A DNA stretch of 64,000 nt from JBCBWG01 sp038523925 (GTDB lineage: Bacteria; Pseudomonadota; Alphaproteobacteria; Rhizobiales; Hyphomicrobiaceae). Shown in pieces: positions 35,050-44,336 of the stretch. The notes beneath the pieces are model-generated. The model searched no databases. It was not told the origin of the DNA and was given only the letters and a program-made list of their open reading frames with translations. The position numbers and the translations under genes are program-made. Numbering within the stretch: position 1 is the first letter of the stretch; every line of letters begins with the position of its first letter. The DNA is taken from NCBI GenBank assembly GCA_038523925.1, contig JBCBIY010000002.1, positions 186,001-250,000 on the forward strand, written 5' to 3'.

Positions 35050-36036
35050 CTAATTGTTCGTCTTGTTTTGCATCGCGACCTGCTTGCTGCCTTCCGGCAG
35101 CGAGTCGTAAAGCAGCTTTTTCGCCTCGTCGTACTTGTCGTCTTTCACAAGCCCCAGCCACTGCTGATAGACGGGCTCGTCGACGACGTGGATCTCGATC
35201 GGCATGAACGCGTGCCGCGTGCCGCAAAGGACGGCGCACTGTCCGTAGAAGGCACCCTTCTTGGTGGCGCGGAACCACGTTGCGGTCGTGCGCCCGGGCA
35301 CAGCCTGCGTCCGCGATGCGAATGCTGGTATCGCCCAACCATGGATGACATCGTTGGATGTCACCAGCACGTGGACGTTCTTGTTGACCGGCACGGCAAT
35401 CGGATTGTCCGTCGCCAACTGGCGTTGCGCCGGGTATTTCGCCCAGTACTGTGCCGCGTCACGGAACGTCGCCCGGTGCAATTCCAGGCCTTCGAGCTCA
35501 CCGTAGGCTTCGTCGTACCTTTCGTCGCCAATGTTGGCTTTGAGGAGGTCCTCGTCCGTCACCATGTATTGTGTGACAGTCAGCTCGTCTTCGTCGGGAT
35601 AAACATGATCCCAATACCAGGCGTTGCCGACTGACTTAATGACGACGTCCGGCTTCGGATATTCATACTGCTGAAACAGCAGCCGGAATGACGGAATGCC
35701 GATCGCGATCAGGATGAAGATCGGGATGACGGTCCACAGCACCTCAACGGTGGTGTTGTGTGTGAACTTTGATGGCTCCGGGTTCGCCTTCTCGTTGAAC
35801 CGGACGATGACGTAGCCCATCAGGCCGAGCACGAACAACGTGATCGCGATAATGATGTAGGTGACGTAGCTATAGAACCACTGCGCGAATTCGGCGATCG
35901 GCGTCACCGGCGCCTGCAGCGTCATCTGACCATCGACCGGAGCGCCCACAGTTGCGTGCGCGGCGACGGTTCCTCCGACCAAAAACAGCCCCGCGGCTGT
36001 AGCCGCCACGAACCGTCCTGCACGGGTCAAATCCAT
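35050..36036 (-). CDS. ctaC: Cytochrome c oxidase subunit II (CuA), with atypical CuA loop
   Basis: 328 residues. A signal-like first helix (residues 9-27), two transmembrane helices (about 45-75 and 95-115), then the periplasmic cupredoxin domain with WYWDHVYPDEDE and the CuA ligands: His in DVIHGWAIP, and Cys, Cys, His and Met in GQCAVLCGTRHAFMP. The usual loop is CSELC: the Glu between the two Cys, whose backbone carbonyl binds CuA and whose side chain binds the Mg/Mn ion, is Val here. There is no C-terminal cytochrome domain. The ATG giving MDLTRAGRF is used; the upstream open frame is antisense to the ialB leader. Confidence 0.95.
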   Translation of the reverse strand: MDLTRAGRFVAATAAGLFLVGGTVAAHATVGAPVDGQMTLQAPVTPIAEFAQWFYSYVTYIIIAITLFVLGLMGYVIVRFNEKANPEPSKFTHNTTVEVLWTVIPIFILIAIGIPSFRLLFQQYEYPKPDVVIKSVGNAWYWDHVYPDEDELTVTQYMVTDEDLLKANIGDERYDEAYGELEGLELHRATFRDAAQYWAKYPAQRQLATDNPIAVPVNKNVHVLVTSNDVIHGWAIPAFASRTQAVPGRTTATWFRATKKGAFYGQCAVLCGTRHAFMPIEIHVVDEPVYQQWLGLVKDDKYDEAKKLLYDSLPEGSKQVAMQNKTNN

Positions 36037-36326
36037 CAACGTCTTTATCCTTGCCACCGAGGGTCGTGCGCCCGCCCAAATATTGCGCACTGGCAATCCG
36101 ATTATGCCATTTACCCATTCGGACCAATGCGGCAACTGCACGCGACCGTCCAAAGTCTCACACTCCTGTGCAGCATCGGCCGGGAGGGCTGACCCGAGGT
36201 CCCAAATCAGACCCAATCGCCCGCCAGACGAACGCGTGCGATAATCTCTGGATTGAGTTGTCGCATCACACGCCATGCCCCCGGCGGGCGACCCATCGCC
36301 GCGAAACCGCAAGGACGATCCAAGCC

Positions 36327-36848
36327 GTGCGCTCAATTGCCCGCCTCGCCTATTTTGCCATCGCAGCCGTCGCACTGGCCGCAGAGCCCGCTGCCGCCCA
36401 GACCGCAGCCGGCAAGATCGAAGGTACCGTGCGCGCACAGCACGGCGATTGGCAGGTTGTCTGCAAACCGCCGCCGCCAGGTGCCAAACGCGAAGTGTGT
36501 GCCCTGGTTCAGAGCGTGACGGCGGAAGACCGCAACAACGTCGGCCTGACTGTCTATTTCCAAAAATTCTCGAACGGGACCCGCGTCCTGCGCGTATTTG
36601 CTCCGCTCGGCGTGCTGCTGCCGCCAGGCCTCGGCCTCAAGATCGACGGCAAGGACGTCGGCCACGCGCCGTTCCTGCGCTGCCATTCGTTTGCGTGTTA
36701 CGCCCAGGTCGTCGTCGAGGACCCGCTCGTTCAGCAACTTCAGAAGGGCACGACCGCGATCTTCGTCATCTTCCAGACGGAGGAAGCCGGCATCGGCATC
36801 CCGATCTCGCTTGCGGGCTTTGCCAAGGGCTTGTCGACGCTCAGGTAA
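36327..36848 (+). CDS. Invasion-associated locus B family protein
   Basis: 173 residues. It begins with a GTG at 36327, preceded by AAGGA at good spacing; this start gives a Sec signal peptide (ARLAYFAIAAVALAAEPAAA). The mature part has the IalB pattern: HGDWQVVCKPP, CALVQSVTAEDR, LGVLLPPGLGLKIDG and FLRCHSFACYAQV, with four Cys likely in two disulfides. IalB was named in Bartonella for erythrocyte entry, but the family is widespread in free-living Rhizobiales, where its role is unknown. It is divergent from ctaC. Confidence 0.9.
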   Translation: MRSIARLAYFAIAAVALAAEPAAAQTAAGKIEGTVRAQHGDWQVVCKPPPPGAKREVCALVQSVTAEDRNNVGLTVYFQKFSNGTRVLRVFAPLGVLLPPGLGLKIDGKDVGHAPFLRCHSFACYAQVVVEDPLVQQLQKGTTAIFVIFQTEEAGIGIPISLAGFAKGLSTLR

Positions 36849-37028
36849 TCGCAGTTTCCGGCCGCAATTCCGCCGATGACACCTGCCAGCAATTCGTCAG
36901 TAAGCTTGGTCTAATCTTCCCCCAGTTTCACCCGCGGCTCCTTTTGATTGCCACGAAACAGCGGTACCCAATATGCGCGGGCGGTCGAGCGACGCCGAGA
37001 GGGCAGGCGCTCCGGGGACAATGACGCG

Positions 37029-38222
37029 ATGACAGTGAAGCAGGCCGCGCGCAGCGGACGGTCCGGGGCGCATCAGAGCTCGCCACAACGACGCGACCGA
37101 CGACTGATTGGTTTTCAACCGCAGTTCCGCACTTTCATTTCGCAACTGACGTCGTCCTCGCCGAAGCTTGAGGATCTCGCTGATACGTTCCCCGCGCTGC
37201 TGTTTGCGCTCGCAACTGGCTATGGCACCGCCCGCCAACGGGGCGCCGCGTTCACGCTTATTGCCGAGGGTCGGCCGCTGAAGGATGCGGCAGCCGCGCT
37301 CCGCGTGCCAATGTGGATGCGCAAGCTGCCGGCGTCTGCGTTCACCGACCGGTTCGAGACGATCCCGCTTGATGCGGCCTTTGAAACAGAGATCAGCCAT
37401 CTGGTCCCGACCTCGCCTGCGACTGCGGCCCCTTGGCTTGCCCGCGTGCTATACGCCGCCGAAGCCGCCGATCCTCAGTTCGCGCTGTGGGCCGCCAAGC
37501 ATCATCGCGCGGCCGGGCCTGACGCCGGCCAGGAATCCTTCCGCTACCTCGCAGCGTGGGCCTGGTTTGCCAGCCGGCCTGGCACCACCGGTCATGCCAT
37601 CCTGCGGCGCGGCTGGAGCGAGACGATCTCGCCACGGCGTGCGGCCGAGGAGGCCGCCGTCTGGAGGCGGCGGCTGACGTTGGCATACGCGCTTGCCGCC
37701 CGGCCGGAGTGCGCAGACTGGGGCGTCGCCGGCGAAGTGAACGGCCACAGCTTCGTGCCGCTGACGTCGGTCGCAGACTTCGTCGCTGAGGGCGATGCGA
37801 TGGCAAACTGCCTCGACCAGTACGCGGGCGCGCTCGATAGCGGTGCGGTCAGTGTCTTCTCGATCCGCCGTCAGGGCCGCCGGGTCGCCAACCTCGAAAT
37901 CCGCCTGGATGTGAACGAGGGCTGCGCACCGGTCATTTCGCAACTGAAGCGCGCGCGAAATCGTCACGCGAGCAAACTGCTCTGGCAGACGGCCTATGCC
38001 TGGCTCGGCGCACAACCCATGCGCGCGATCCCGCGCCCGAAGCCCGCGACGCGCACCGCCGTCCGCAAAGCGGTTATGGCGATTTGGGAGCCGTACTTGT
38101 CGTGGCTGCCGCCGCGTCATGCGCAGGCCTTCGAGCTGCATTTGCGCGCAACGGAAATGGCGCAGACGAACCGGGCAACCCGCGTCAGCCTTTCTCATCC
38201 GCAAGCGCCGCGCACGACCTGA
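37029..38222 (+). CDS. PcfJ-domain protein
   Basis: 397 residues. The middle region, HSFVPLTSVADFVAEGDAMA then NCLDQYAGALDSGAVSVFSI, matches the core of PcfJ-like proteins, a family first noted on conjugative plasmids. The rest is helical, with no signal peptide and no other named domain. In Rhizobiales, chromosomal copies are common and of unknown function. There is no sign of conjugation genes around it. The start at 37029 is the first ATG after a stretch without conservation; an upstream start at 36948 is less likely. Confidence 0.78.
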   Translation: MTVKQAARSGRSGAHQSSPQRRDRRLIGFQPQFRTFISQLTSSSPKLEDLADTFPALLFALATGYGTARQRGAAFTLIAEGRPLKDAAAALRVPMWMRKLPASAFTDRFETIPLDAAFETEISHLVPTSPATAAPWLARVLYAAEAADPQFALWAAKHHRAAGPDAGQESFRYLAAWAWFASRPGTTGHAILRRGWSETISPRRAAEEAAVWRRRLTLAYALAARPECADWGVAGEVNGHSFVPLTSVADFVAEGDAMANCLDQYAGALDSGAVSVFSIRRQGRRVANLEIRLDVNEGCAPVISQLKRARNRHASKLLWQTAYAWLGAQPMRAIPRPKPATRTAVRKAVMAIWEPYLSWLPPRHAQAFELHLRATEMAQTNRATRVSLSHPQAPRTT

Positions 38223-38315
38223 CCGGGCGCCGCAGAGCGTTTGACAGCGCTCAGCCAACTTCGCGACGCTAGCGGCCAACGCCGGCCGATTCGGCGGCGG
38301 CATTTGGGGGCGCAC

Positions 38316-38951
38316 ATGCCGGTTAGAGCGCGCAAGGCAACGTTCGAGCTCGAAGCGGCGGAAATGCGCATTCAGCCGGGCGCGATCGCAGGCGTTGATG
38401 AGGCCGGCCGCGGCCCCTGGGCCGGCCCGGTCGTCGCAGCCGCCGTCATCCTCGATCCTGACAACATCCCGCCGGGCCTCGCTGATTCAAAGATGCTGAG
38501 CGAAGAGGCGCGCGAAGACGCGTTCGCCAACATCCTCGCAAGCAGCGACGTGGGTGTTGGCATTTCAGACGTCGCGCGGATCGATCGCGACAACATCCTG
38601 AATGCGACCATGTGGGCGATGACGCAGGCGGTGCGCGGGCTGACGGCGGCGCCGCGGCTGGCGCTGATTGACGGCAATCGCGCACCGACGCTGCCCTGCG
38701 AGGCGCGCCCAATCGTGAAGGGCGATGCCCGCTGCCTTTCGATTGCGGCCGCTTCAATCGTCGCCAAGGTCTCACGGGATCGCATGATGCGCGCCCTCTC
38801 CCGACAACTTCCGGGCTATGGCTTCGAGCGCCACAAAGGCTACGGCACGCCTGAGCATCGACAAGCCATGACGCGGCTCGGGGTCACCGACCATCACCGG
38901 CGCTCGTTCCGGCCCGTGCAGCTCGCGCTTGCGATCGATGAGACGGGCTGA
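38316..38951 (+). CDS. rnhB: Ribonuclease HII
   Basis: 211 residues. The metal-binding IAGVDEAGRGPWAGPVVAAA, the LIDGN Asp and the SIAAASIVAKVSRDRMM segment with its Asp are intact, as is the GYGFERHKGYGTPEH substrate loop. It removes ribonucleotides from DNA. GGGGG five bases before the ATG at 38316 supports this start over the in-frame ATG at 38241. It precedes ccrM, the usual order in Rhizobiales. Confidence 0.96.
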   Translation: MPVRARKATFELEAAEMRIQPGAIAGVDEAGRGPWAGPVVAAAVILDPDNIPPGLADSKMLSEEAREDAFANILASSDVGVGISDVARIDRDNILNATMWAMTQAVRGLTAAPRLALIDGNRAPTLPCEARPIVKGDARCLSIAAASIVAKVSRDRMMRALSRQLPGYGFERHKGYGTPEHRQAMTRLGVTDHHRRSFRPVQLALAIDETG

Positions 38952-39068
38952 CATCGACCGTGAGGTTGAATGCGCAAGCACGGCCTTGATTGCCTCGCTA
39001 TAGTCTGAGGCCCGCGCAGCATGTGGTCGCCGCGCGGGCGAGTTCCTTGTACCGCGTTGAGAGTTCCC

Positions 39069-40199
39069 ATGTCCGCACGCCGTCGCGCGCCAAAGCGCCT
39101 GCCCCGCAATGAGATTATGCAGGGGGACTGTATCGCCGCGCTGAAGTCACTGCCCGACGAATCGGTCGATCTCGTCTTCGCCGACCCACCTTACAATCTG
39201 CAGCTCGACGGTGACCTGCTCCGGCCCAACAACACGGTCGTCGATGGCGTGCACCAGGCCTGGGACAAGTTCTCAGGCTTTGGCAGCTACGACGCGTTTT
39301 CGAAGGCCTGGCTCAGCGAGGCCCAGCGCGTCTTGAAGCCCAATGGCGCGATCTGGGTGATCGGCTCGTATCACAACATCTTCCGGCTCGGCGTCGCGCT
39401 GCAGGACCTTGGATACTGGATCCAGAACGACGTCGTCTGGCTCAAAACGAACCCAATGCCGAACTTTCGCGGCAAGCGCTTTACGAACGCGCACGAGACG
39501 CTCATCTGGGCCGGCCGTGATCCGAAATCGCGCGTGACGTTCAACTACGAGGCGATGAAGGCGTTCAACGATGATGTGCAGATGCGGTCGGACTGGCTGA
39601 TCCCGATCTGCTCCGGCCCTGAGCGCTTGAAGGATGACACCGGCCGCAAGGCGCACCCGACGCAAAAGCCGGAGGCCCTGCTCGCCCGCGTCATCCTTGC
39701 CACGACCAACCCGGGCGACGTCATCCTCGATCCGTTCTTTGGGACCGGCACCACGGGGGCCGTCGCCAAGCGGTTTGGCCGCGACTTCATCGGCATCGAG
39801 CGGGACGCCGACTACGCAGCCGCAGCCGACGCACGCATCGCAGACATTGAAACGCTGCCGGAAGGCGCGCGCGCGACCACTCAATCGAAGCGGACCGCAC
39901 CGCGCGTGCCCTTTGGCACCATCCTTGATCTCGGCATGCTGTCGCCCGGCGATGTCCTCGTTGACATGAAGGGCCGCCACAAAGCGCGAATTGGTGCCGA
40001 CGGCAGCCTGGCAATCAAAGGCCGCCGCGGCTCGATCCACCGGATGGGCGCGGAAGTGCAAGGCAAGGCCGCGTGCAACGGCTGGACGTTCTGGCACTTT
40101 GAAGATGGCGACGCGCTGGTGCCGATCGATGAGCTGCGCTCGCAGGCTCGCGTCGAGCTCGGCCTCGCGCCGCCGGAAATGCTGCAGGCCGCTGAATAG
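39069..40199 (+). CDS. ccrM: Cell-cycle regulated DNA adenine methyltransferase (GANTC)
   Basis: 376 residues, the CcrM length. The catalytic motif DPPYNLQLDG is at about 39-48, and the AdoMet motif ILDPFFGTGTTGAVAKRFG follows late in the protein, so this is a beta-class amino-methyltransferase. The C-terminal 80 residues with LVDMKGRHKARIGADG are the CcrM-specific DNA-binding extension. It methylates adenine in GANTC and acts in cell-cycle gene control. No GANTC site or CtrA TTAA-N7-TTAA box is seen in the 117 bases upstream. No restriction partner is adjacent, as expected for CcrM. Confidence 0.96.
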   Translation: MSARRRAPKRLPRNEIMQGDCIAALKSLPDESVDLVFADPPYNLQLDGDLLRPNNTVVDGVHQAWDKFSGFGSYDAFSKAWLSEAQRVLKPNGAIWVIGSYHNIFRLGVALQDLGYWIQNDVVWLKTNPMPNFRGKRFTNAHETLIWAGRDPKSRVTFNYEAMKAFNDDVQMRSDWLIPICSGPERLKDDTGRKAHPTQKPEALLARVILATTNPGDVILDPFFGTGTTGAVAKRFGRDFIGIERDADYAAAADARIADIETLPEGARATTQSKRTAPRVPFGTILDLGMLSPGDVLVDMKGRHKARIGADGSLAIKGRRGSIHRMGAEVQGKAACNGWTFWHFEDGDALVPIDELRSQARVELGLAPPEMLQAAE

Positions 40200-40337
40200 C
40201 CGCGGCAAAGCGCGGCGTTTGAGCAACGCTCCGGCGGCAAACGAAGTCCGAGCGCCCCTTCCCCGGCCCGCTTTCCTTGCGCGATGAAGGCCTGGGCGTA
40301 CGTCATTTCGGTGCGTTGATGAAGAGGCTGGCCGGGC

Positions 40338-41717
40338 GTGATGTCGACAGGGTGCGCAAAGCTGGATGAGGACCTCGCGCTGTTCCGAGCGCTTGCGACC
40401 TACGAACCCAACACCGCTGATGATCTGACGCTCGCGCTCGCGACCGCCTCGGAGCGCGTTTGGACCGCAGACCTCGCCGCCTACGACATCGACGGGCTGC
40501 GCGCGAACGTGCACGGCGCACTCGACGACATGTTTGAGACCCGGCTCGCGTTGCGCGCGCGCATCGCAGACTGGCTCGCCCGCGGGTTCATGACGCCAGA
40601 TACCGTCCGCGCGCTACGCAACGTCTTCCGCGATGGCCGCTATGCGACCGACATGCTCGGCGAACTCGTCTTCAATTATGCGCTCTACAAGGACGGCGAA
40701 GAGCCGCTGAAGGCCTTCGAAGGCGGGCCGTTGTTGACGTTGGTCAATCCCGACTACGGCGCTGATGGTGAAGTGAACTACCGGTCGGGCGACGTCCTGC
40801 TTGTGCGCGGGACGACGGCGAACAGCGCCGCGATTGCCCGGAGCGGCGACATCGACAGCCAGTTCAGCCATGTCGGCCTCATCCACGTCGACGCGGCCGG
40901 CACAGTCACCGTCTCCGAGGCGCTCATCGAGACCGGCGGGTCGGTGACGCCAATCGGGAAAGCGCTCACCGACCTCTCGCGCGCGGTCCTGCTCCGGCCC
41001 CGCAACCGTGCGCTCGGCCTCACCGCATCGGCGCTTGGCCGCGCCTACATCCGCCGCTCGGTTGAAGGCCGACTGCCCGAGATCCCATACGATTTTTCGA
41101 TGCAGCCGACCGGCTACCGGACGCTGTTCTGCTCGAAATTCGTCAAGTTCGCCTACGCCGCCGCTTCCAACGGCGCCATCGTCCTGCCGACCTTCGGCTC
41201 GCGGCTTGCGATGGAGAACCGGACCTTCTTCGAGCAGATCGGCGTCACCGCCGTCGACACCTTCGCGCCGGCCGACAGCGAGCTTGAGCCGATGTTCGAT
41301 GTGGTTGCGGAGTGGCGTGACTACCGGAAGACGCCGCGCATCCGCCTGCAAGATGTCGCGATGGATTCCATGTTTGCTTGGATGGATGCGCATGGCGACC
41401 GGCTTAAGGGCGACACGACGAGCTTTCTCGTCAGCGTGCTTGGTCGCACCGCAGCCCGGCTGCCGCGCGCGATGAAGCGATGGCTGTCGTTCGCGCTGCC
41501 GGAGGTGCCGCGGCACATGACACGGCGGTCCATCGCAGCCGTCTACATGCTCCACAAGACACTGGCGCTCATGGTCGACGAAGCGATGCAGGCCGAGCGC
41601 GCGAGCATTCGCGAGACCGGCCGGCCGCTGCACCCCCGCGATGTCCTCCGCCTTTACGACGCCATGCGCGCGCGCGGCAAAGGCCAGATCGGCTATCTCA
41701 AGACGCCGCGGCGCTAG
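40338..41717 (+). CDS. YiiX-like permuted NlpC/P60 (papain-like) protein
   Basis: 459 residues. The central region resembles the permuted papain fold of YiiX/YaeF-type proteins: VNYRSGDVLLVRGT, then the His in QFSHVGLIHVD, and about 90 residues later the Cys in TLFCSKFVKFAY. Helical N- and C-terminal parts (about 120 and 180 residues) have no match I recognise. Proposed activities for this group include lipid or peptide amide hydrolysis; none can be assigned here. There is no signal peptide. Start is GTG at 40338 or the ATG one codon later. It is convergent with mutY, 6 bases apart. Confidence 0.78.
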   Translation: MMSTGCAKLDEDLALFRALATYEPNTADDLTLALATASERVWTADLAAYDIDGLRANVHGALDDMFETRLALRARIADWLARGFMTPDTVRALRNVFRDGRYATDMLGELVFNYALYKDGEEPLKAFEGGPLLTLVNPDYGADGEVNYRSGDVLLVRGTTANSAAIARSGDIDSQFSHVGLIHVDAAGTVTVSEALIETGGSVTPIGKALTDLSRAVLLRPRNRALGLTASALGRAYIRRSVEGRLPEIPYDFSMQPTGYRTLFCSKFVKFAYAAASNGAIVLPTFGSRLAMENRTFFEQIGVTAVDTFAPADSELEPMFDVVAEWRDYRKTPRIRLQDVAMDSMFAWMDAHGDRLKGDTTSFLVSVLGRTAARLPRAMKRWLSFALPEVPRHMTRRSIAAVYMLHKTLALMVDEAMQAERASIRETGRPLHPRDVLRLYDAMRARGKGQIGYLKTPRR

Positions 41718-41723
41718 AGAACT

Positions 41724-42851
41724 TCAGGCCGCGTCGGCGCGGTCATCGAGGGCGTGCGCCAGCACCTTGCGCATCACCGACGGGAGCGCCTGTTCCGGCA
41801 GCGTCCTGCGTGGCACCCAGCGGCAGCGTGGCGCGTCAGCCCAGATCGTGAAGTCCGCCTCGACCGGGACGACTGCGAACCAGACATCAAGCTCTAGCCG
41901 GAAGTGCGTGAACGTGTGCACGACCTGGCCGGTGAGCTTTTGCCACTTGGCGCGCACCGGACCGGCGGTCGCGCCCTTTGCGGCAGCACCAGCCCCGTCA
42001 GGGACCCAATCGGTCGATGGCACCTCCAGCATCCGCGCGAGCAGGCCGGTGTCGGGCCGCTTGCGCAGCAGCACAGCCCCGTCCTCACGCAAGACCACGA
42101 ACGCCGTCCCGCGCCGCGTTGGCCGTTCGGACTTCGGGGCTTTCACCGGCAAGGTCTCGGCGATGCCGCGGGCGTGCGCCTTGCAGTCGGGCTGCAGCGG
42201 GCAAACGAGACAGGATGGCCGCCGGGGCGTGCAGACGGTGGCGCCAAGGTCCATCAGCGCTTGCGCATAGTCGCCCGGGCGGTCGTCCGGCGTCAGGGTC
42301 TGCGCCTGCAGTTTGATCTCGGGCTTTGATGCGGGCAGCGGCGTCTCAATGGCGAACAAACGCGCCGTTACGCGCTCGATGTTCCCGTCAATCGGCGTCA
42401 CCTTGCGATCAAACGCGATCGCCGCGATGGCGGCCGCGGTATAAGGCCCGACACCCGGCAGCGACAGGAGTGCATCTTCCCGATCGGGGAAGCGGCCGCC
42501 GTGATGGTCTGCCACGTGGCGCGCGCAGCGATGGAGGTTGCGCGCGCGTGAATAATAGCCAAGGCCAGCCCAGGCCGCGAGGACATCCTCTTCGTCGGCC
42601 GCAGCCAACGCACCAACGGTCGGCCAGATCGCCAGGAACCTCTGAAAGTACGGCGCGACGGCCTTCACGGTTGTCTGCTGCAGCATGATCTCGCTCAGCC
42701 AGACGGCGTAAGGATCGGCCGTCTCGCCAGGCCCCGCGCGCCAGGGCAGATCGCGCCTCGCGCGGTCATACCAGGCCAACAGGCGCACACTCACGGCGTC
42801 GCCGCCCTTCGCCCGTCGCGCCCGCTTATCCAGCTGTTGTCCGCTCGCCAT
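41724..42851 (-). CDS. mutY: A/G-specific adenine glycosylase
   Basis: 375 residues. Catalytic E54 is in WLSEIMLQQTTV, the helix-hairpin-helix is LLSLPGVGPYTAAAIAAIAF, and the catalytic Asp D155 is in VTPIDGNIERV. The [4Fe-4S] ligands are C207, C214, C217 and C223 with the normal C-x6-C-x2-C-x5-C spacing. The C-terminal part with FVVLREDGAVLLRKRPDTGL is the NUDIX-like 8-oxoG recognition domain. It removes A mispaired with 8-oxoG. The ATG at 42851 is chosen; the longer frame to 43037 overlaps the divergent gene. Confidence 0.96.
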   Translation of the reverse strand: MASGQQLDKRARRAKGGDAVSVRLLAWYDRARRDLPWRAGPGETADPYAVWLSEIMLQQTTVKAVAPYFQRFLAIWPTVGALAAADEEDVLAAWAGLGYYSRARNLHRCARHVADHHGGRFPDREDALLSLPGVGPYTAAAIAAIAFDRKVTPIDGNIERVTARLFAIETPLPASKPEIKLQAQTLTPDDRPGDYAQALMDLGATVCTPRRPSCLVCPLQPDCKAHARGIAETLPVKAPKSERPTRRGTAFVVLREDGAVLLRKRPDTGLLARMLEVPSTDWVPDGAGAAAKGATAGPVRAKWQKLTGQVVHTFTHFRLELDVWFAVVPVEADFTIWADAPRCRWVPRRTLPEQALPSVMRKVLAHALDDRADAA

Positions 42852-42969
42852 CCCGCCCACCTGCCACGCGCTGCCGCCTGCCCGCGAATCACCGCACAAT
42901 CCTAGCCGAGCCTGCCGCGCCCATCTTGCCCATGGCGCCCGGCAACCCGACGCAGCGTGTGAGCGGACG

Positions 42970-43509
42970 ATGACGAAACCGACATCCCCAAGGCCTATCT
43001 TTCCGCGGCAGCGATCGCGCGCAGTGATGGCCGGCACCTACCTACCGCGGCTGACCCGCAAGGCATTCGAAAAGCACGGGTTTGGCACGCCGGCCCTCAT
43101 TACCGACTGGGCAGCCATTGCAGGCGCACGGCTCGCACGCCTCACCATGCCGGAAAAGCTCCGCTGGCCGAAGGTCGCAAAATCGGTGGAAGACCTGACG
43201 GCTGATGATGCGGGCCGGCCGGGCGCGACGTTGACGCTGCGGGTCGAGCCCGCCGCCGCACTCGATGTCCAGTACGCCGCCGCAGAGATCATTGGGCGGA
43301 TCAACGCCTACTTTGGGTACCGGGCCGTCACGGAATTGCGGATTGTCCAGGGCAGCCTGGCCGCCGCAGCGCCGAACGTGGTTCCGGCACCCCGGACCCC
43401 GCCAAAGCCGGCAGCGGCCGGCCTCGCAGCCGACGCAGGTATCGGCAACGACCGTCTCCGCGCTGCCCTGATGCAGCTTGAGGCCAACGTCAGCGCGGCC
43501 CGGAGCTGA
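42970..43509 (+). CDS. DUF721/DciA family protein
   Basis: 179 residues. The core at 22-125 has the DciA/DUF721 pattern: FGTPALITDWAAIAGARLA, LTLRVEPAAALDVQYAA and INAYFGYRAVTELRIVQG. DciA loads the replicative helicase DnaB in bacteria lacking DnaC. A Pro/Ala-rich tail follows, as in other alphaproteobacterial members. It is divergent from mutY and 138 bases before dsbA. Confidence 0.88.
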   Translation: MTKPTSPRPIFPRQRSRAVMAGTYLPRLTRKAFEKHGFGTPALITDWAAIAGARLARLTMPEKLRWPKVAKSVEDLTADDAGRPGATLTLRVEPAAALDVQYAAAEIIGRINAYFGYRAVTELRIVQGSLAAAAPNVVPAPRTPPKPAAAGLAADAGIGNDRLRAALMQLEANVSAARS

Positions 43510-43647
43510 TCAAATCGTCGCAATTCAGCCGCTATTGCACCGGCGGGCGCCTGCTCACGGGGTTCTGAGTCGCTCGGCACTTGGTTTTGCCCTACTCGGA
43601 AGCCACCTTGCTGTCAGCACACGATGACGACGCGTCAGGAGCTTCAC

Positions 43648-44334
43648 ATGACCAAATTCACGGCCCTCACCTCCGACGGCCTCACCCGGCGCGCTGCGCT
43701 CTCGCTTGCCGCTGGCATCGGTCTGGCTGCAGGGTTTGTGACCGCACCCGCGCTGGCACAGCAGGCCGGCGACGTACCGGTTGAGAAGCTGATGGCGAAG
43801 GGCGAACTCGACGAGCTGAGCGTCGGGTCGCCGGACGCGAAAGTCGTCATCATCGAGTACGCCTCGATGACCTGTCCGCACTGCGCCCGCTTCCACACAA
43901 ACGTCTATCCCGAGCTCAAGAAGAAATACATCGACACCGGCAAAGCCCGGTTGATCATGCGCGAGTTCCCGCTCGACAACCTTGCAGCCGCGGCCTCAAT
44001 GCTCGCCCGCTGCACGGACACGAACGAAAAGGCCGTCGCGCTGACGAACGTGCTGTTCAAGAAGCAGAACGAATGGGTCGTCCGCGGCAACCCGGTCCCG
44101 CGTCTGTTCGAGATCGCCAAACAGGCAGGCTTTACGGAGAAGTCGTTCAACGCCTGCCTGCAGGACCAGGAGCTTCTGAACAAGATCGCCCGGGTGCGCG
44201 AAAAGGGTTCGAAAGAGTTCAACGTCAGCGCGACGCCGACGTTCTTCATCAACGGCAAGCGGCTGCGCGCGCGCAGTGATGATATCGCCTCGTTTGACGC
44301 AGCGATCGAGCCGATCCTGAAGGGCGACAGCTAA
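43648..44334 (+). CDS. DsbA family thioredoxin-fold protein (exported)
   Basis: 228 residues. The N-terminus has a paired-Arg signal (SDGLTRRAALSLAAGIGL, cut near ALAQQ) that could use Tat or Sec. The active site is C76-P-H-C79 (SMTCPHCARFH), and the cis-Pro loop is NVSATPTFFING. It should be a periplasmic thiol oxidase or a related DsbA-like reductant. AGGAG seven bases before the ATG at 43648 fixes the start over an ATG 24 bases upstream. It is 2 bases before the second DsbA-like gene. Confidence 0.93.
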   Translation: MTKFTALTSDGLTRRAALSLAAGIGLAAGFVTAPALAQQAGDVPVEKLMAKGELDELSVGSPDAKVVIIEYASMTCPHCARFHTNVYPELKKKYIDTGKARLIMREFPLDNLAAAASMLARCTDTNEKAVALTNVLFKKQNEWVVRGNPVPRLFEIAKQAGFTEKSFNACLQDQELLNKIARVREKGSKEFNVSATPTFFINGKRLRARSDDIASFDAAIEPILKGDS

Positions 44335-44336
44335 TT

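Noticed and set aside
38952..39068. CtrA box or GANTC sites controlling ccrM
   Set aside because: Neither TTAA-N7-TTAA nor GANTC is present in the 117 bases upstream, so regulation as in Caulobacter cannot be claimed here.
39273..40514. 413-codon minus-strand frame antisense to ccrM
   Set aside because: Arg-rich shadow of a well-conserved methyltransferase gene.
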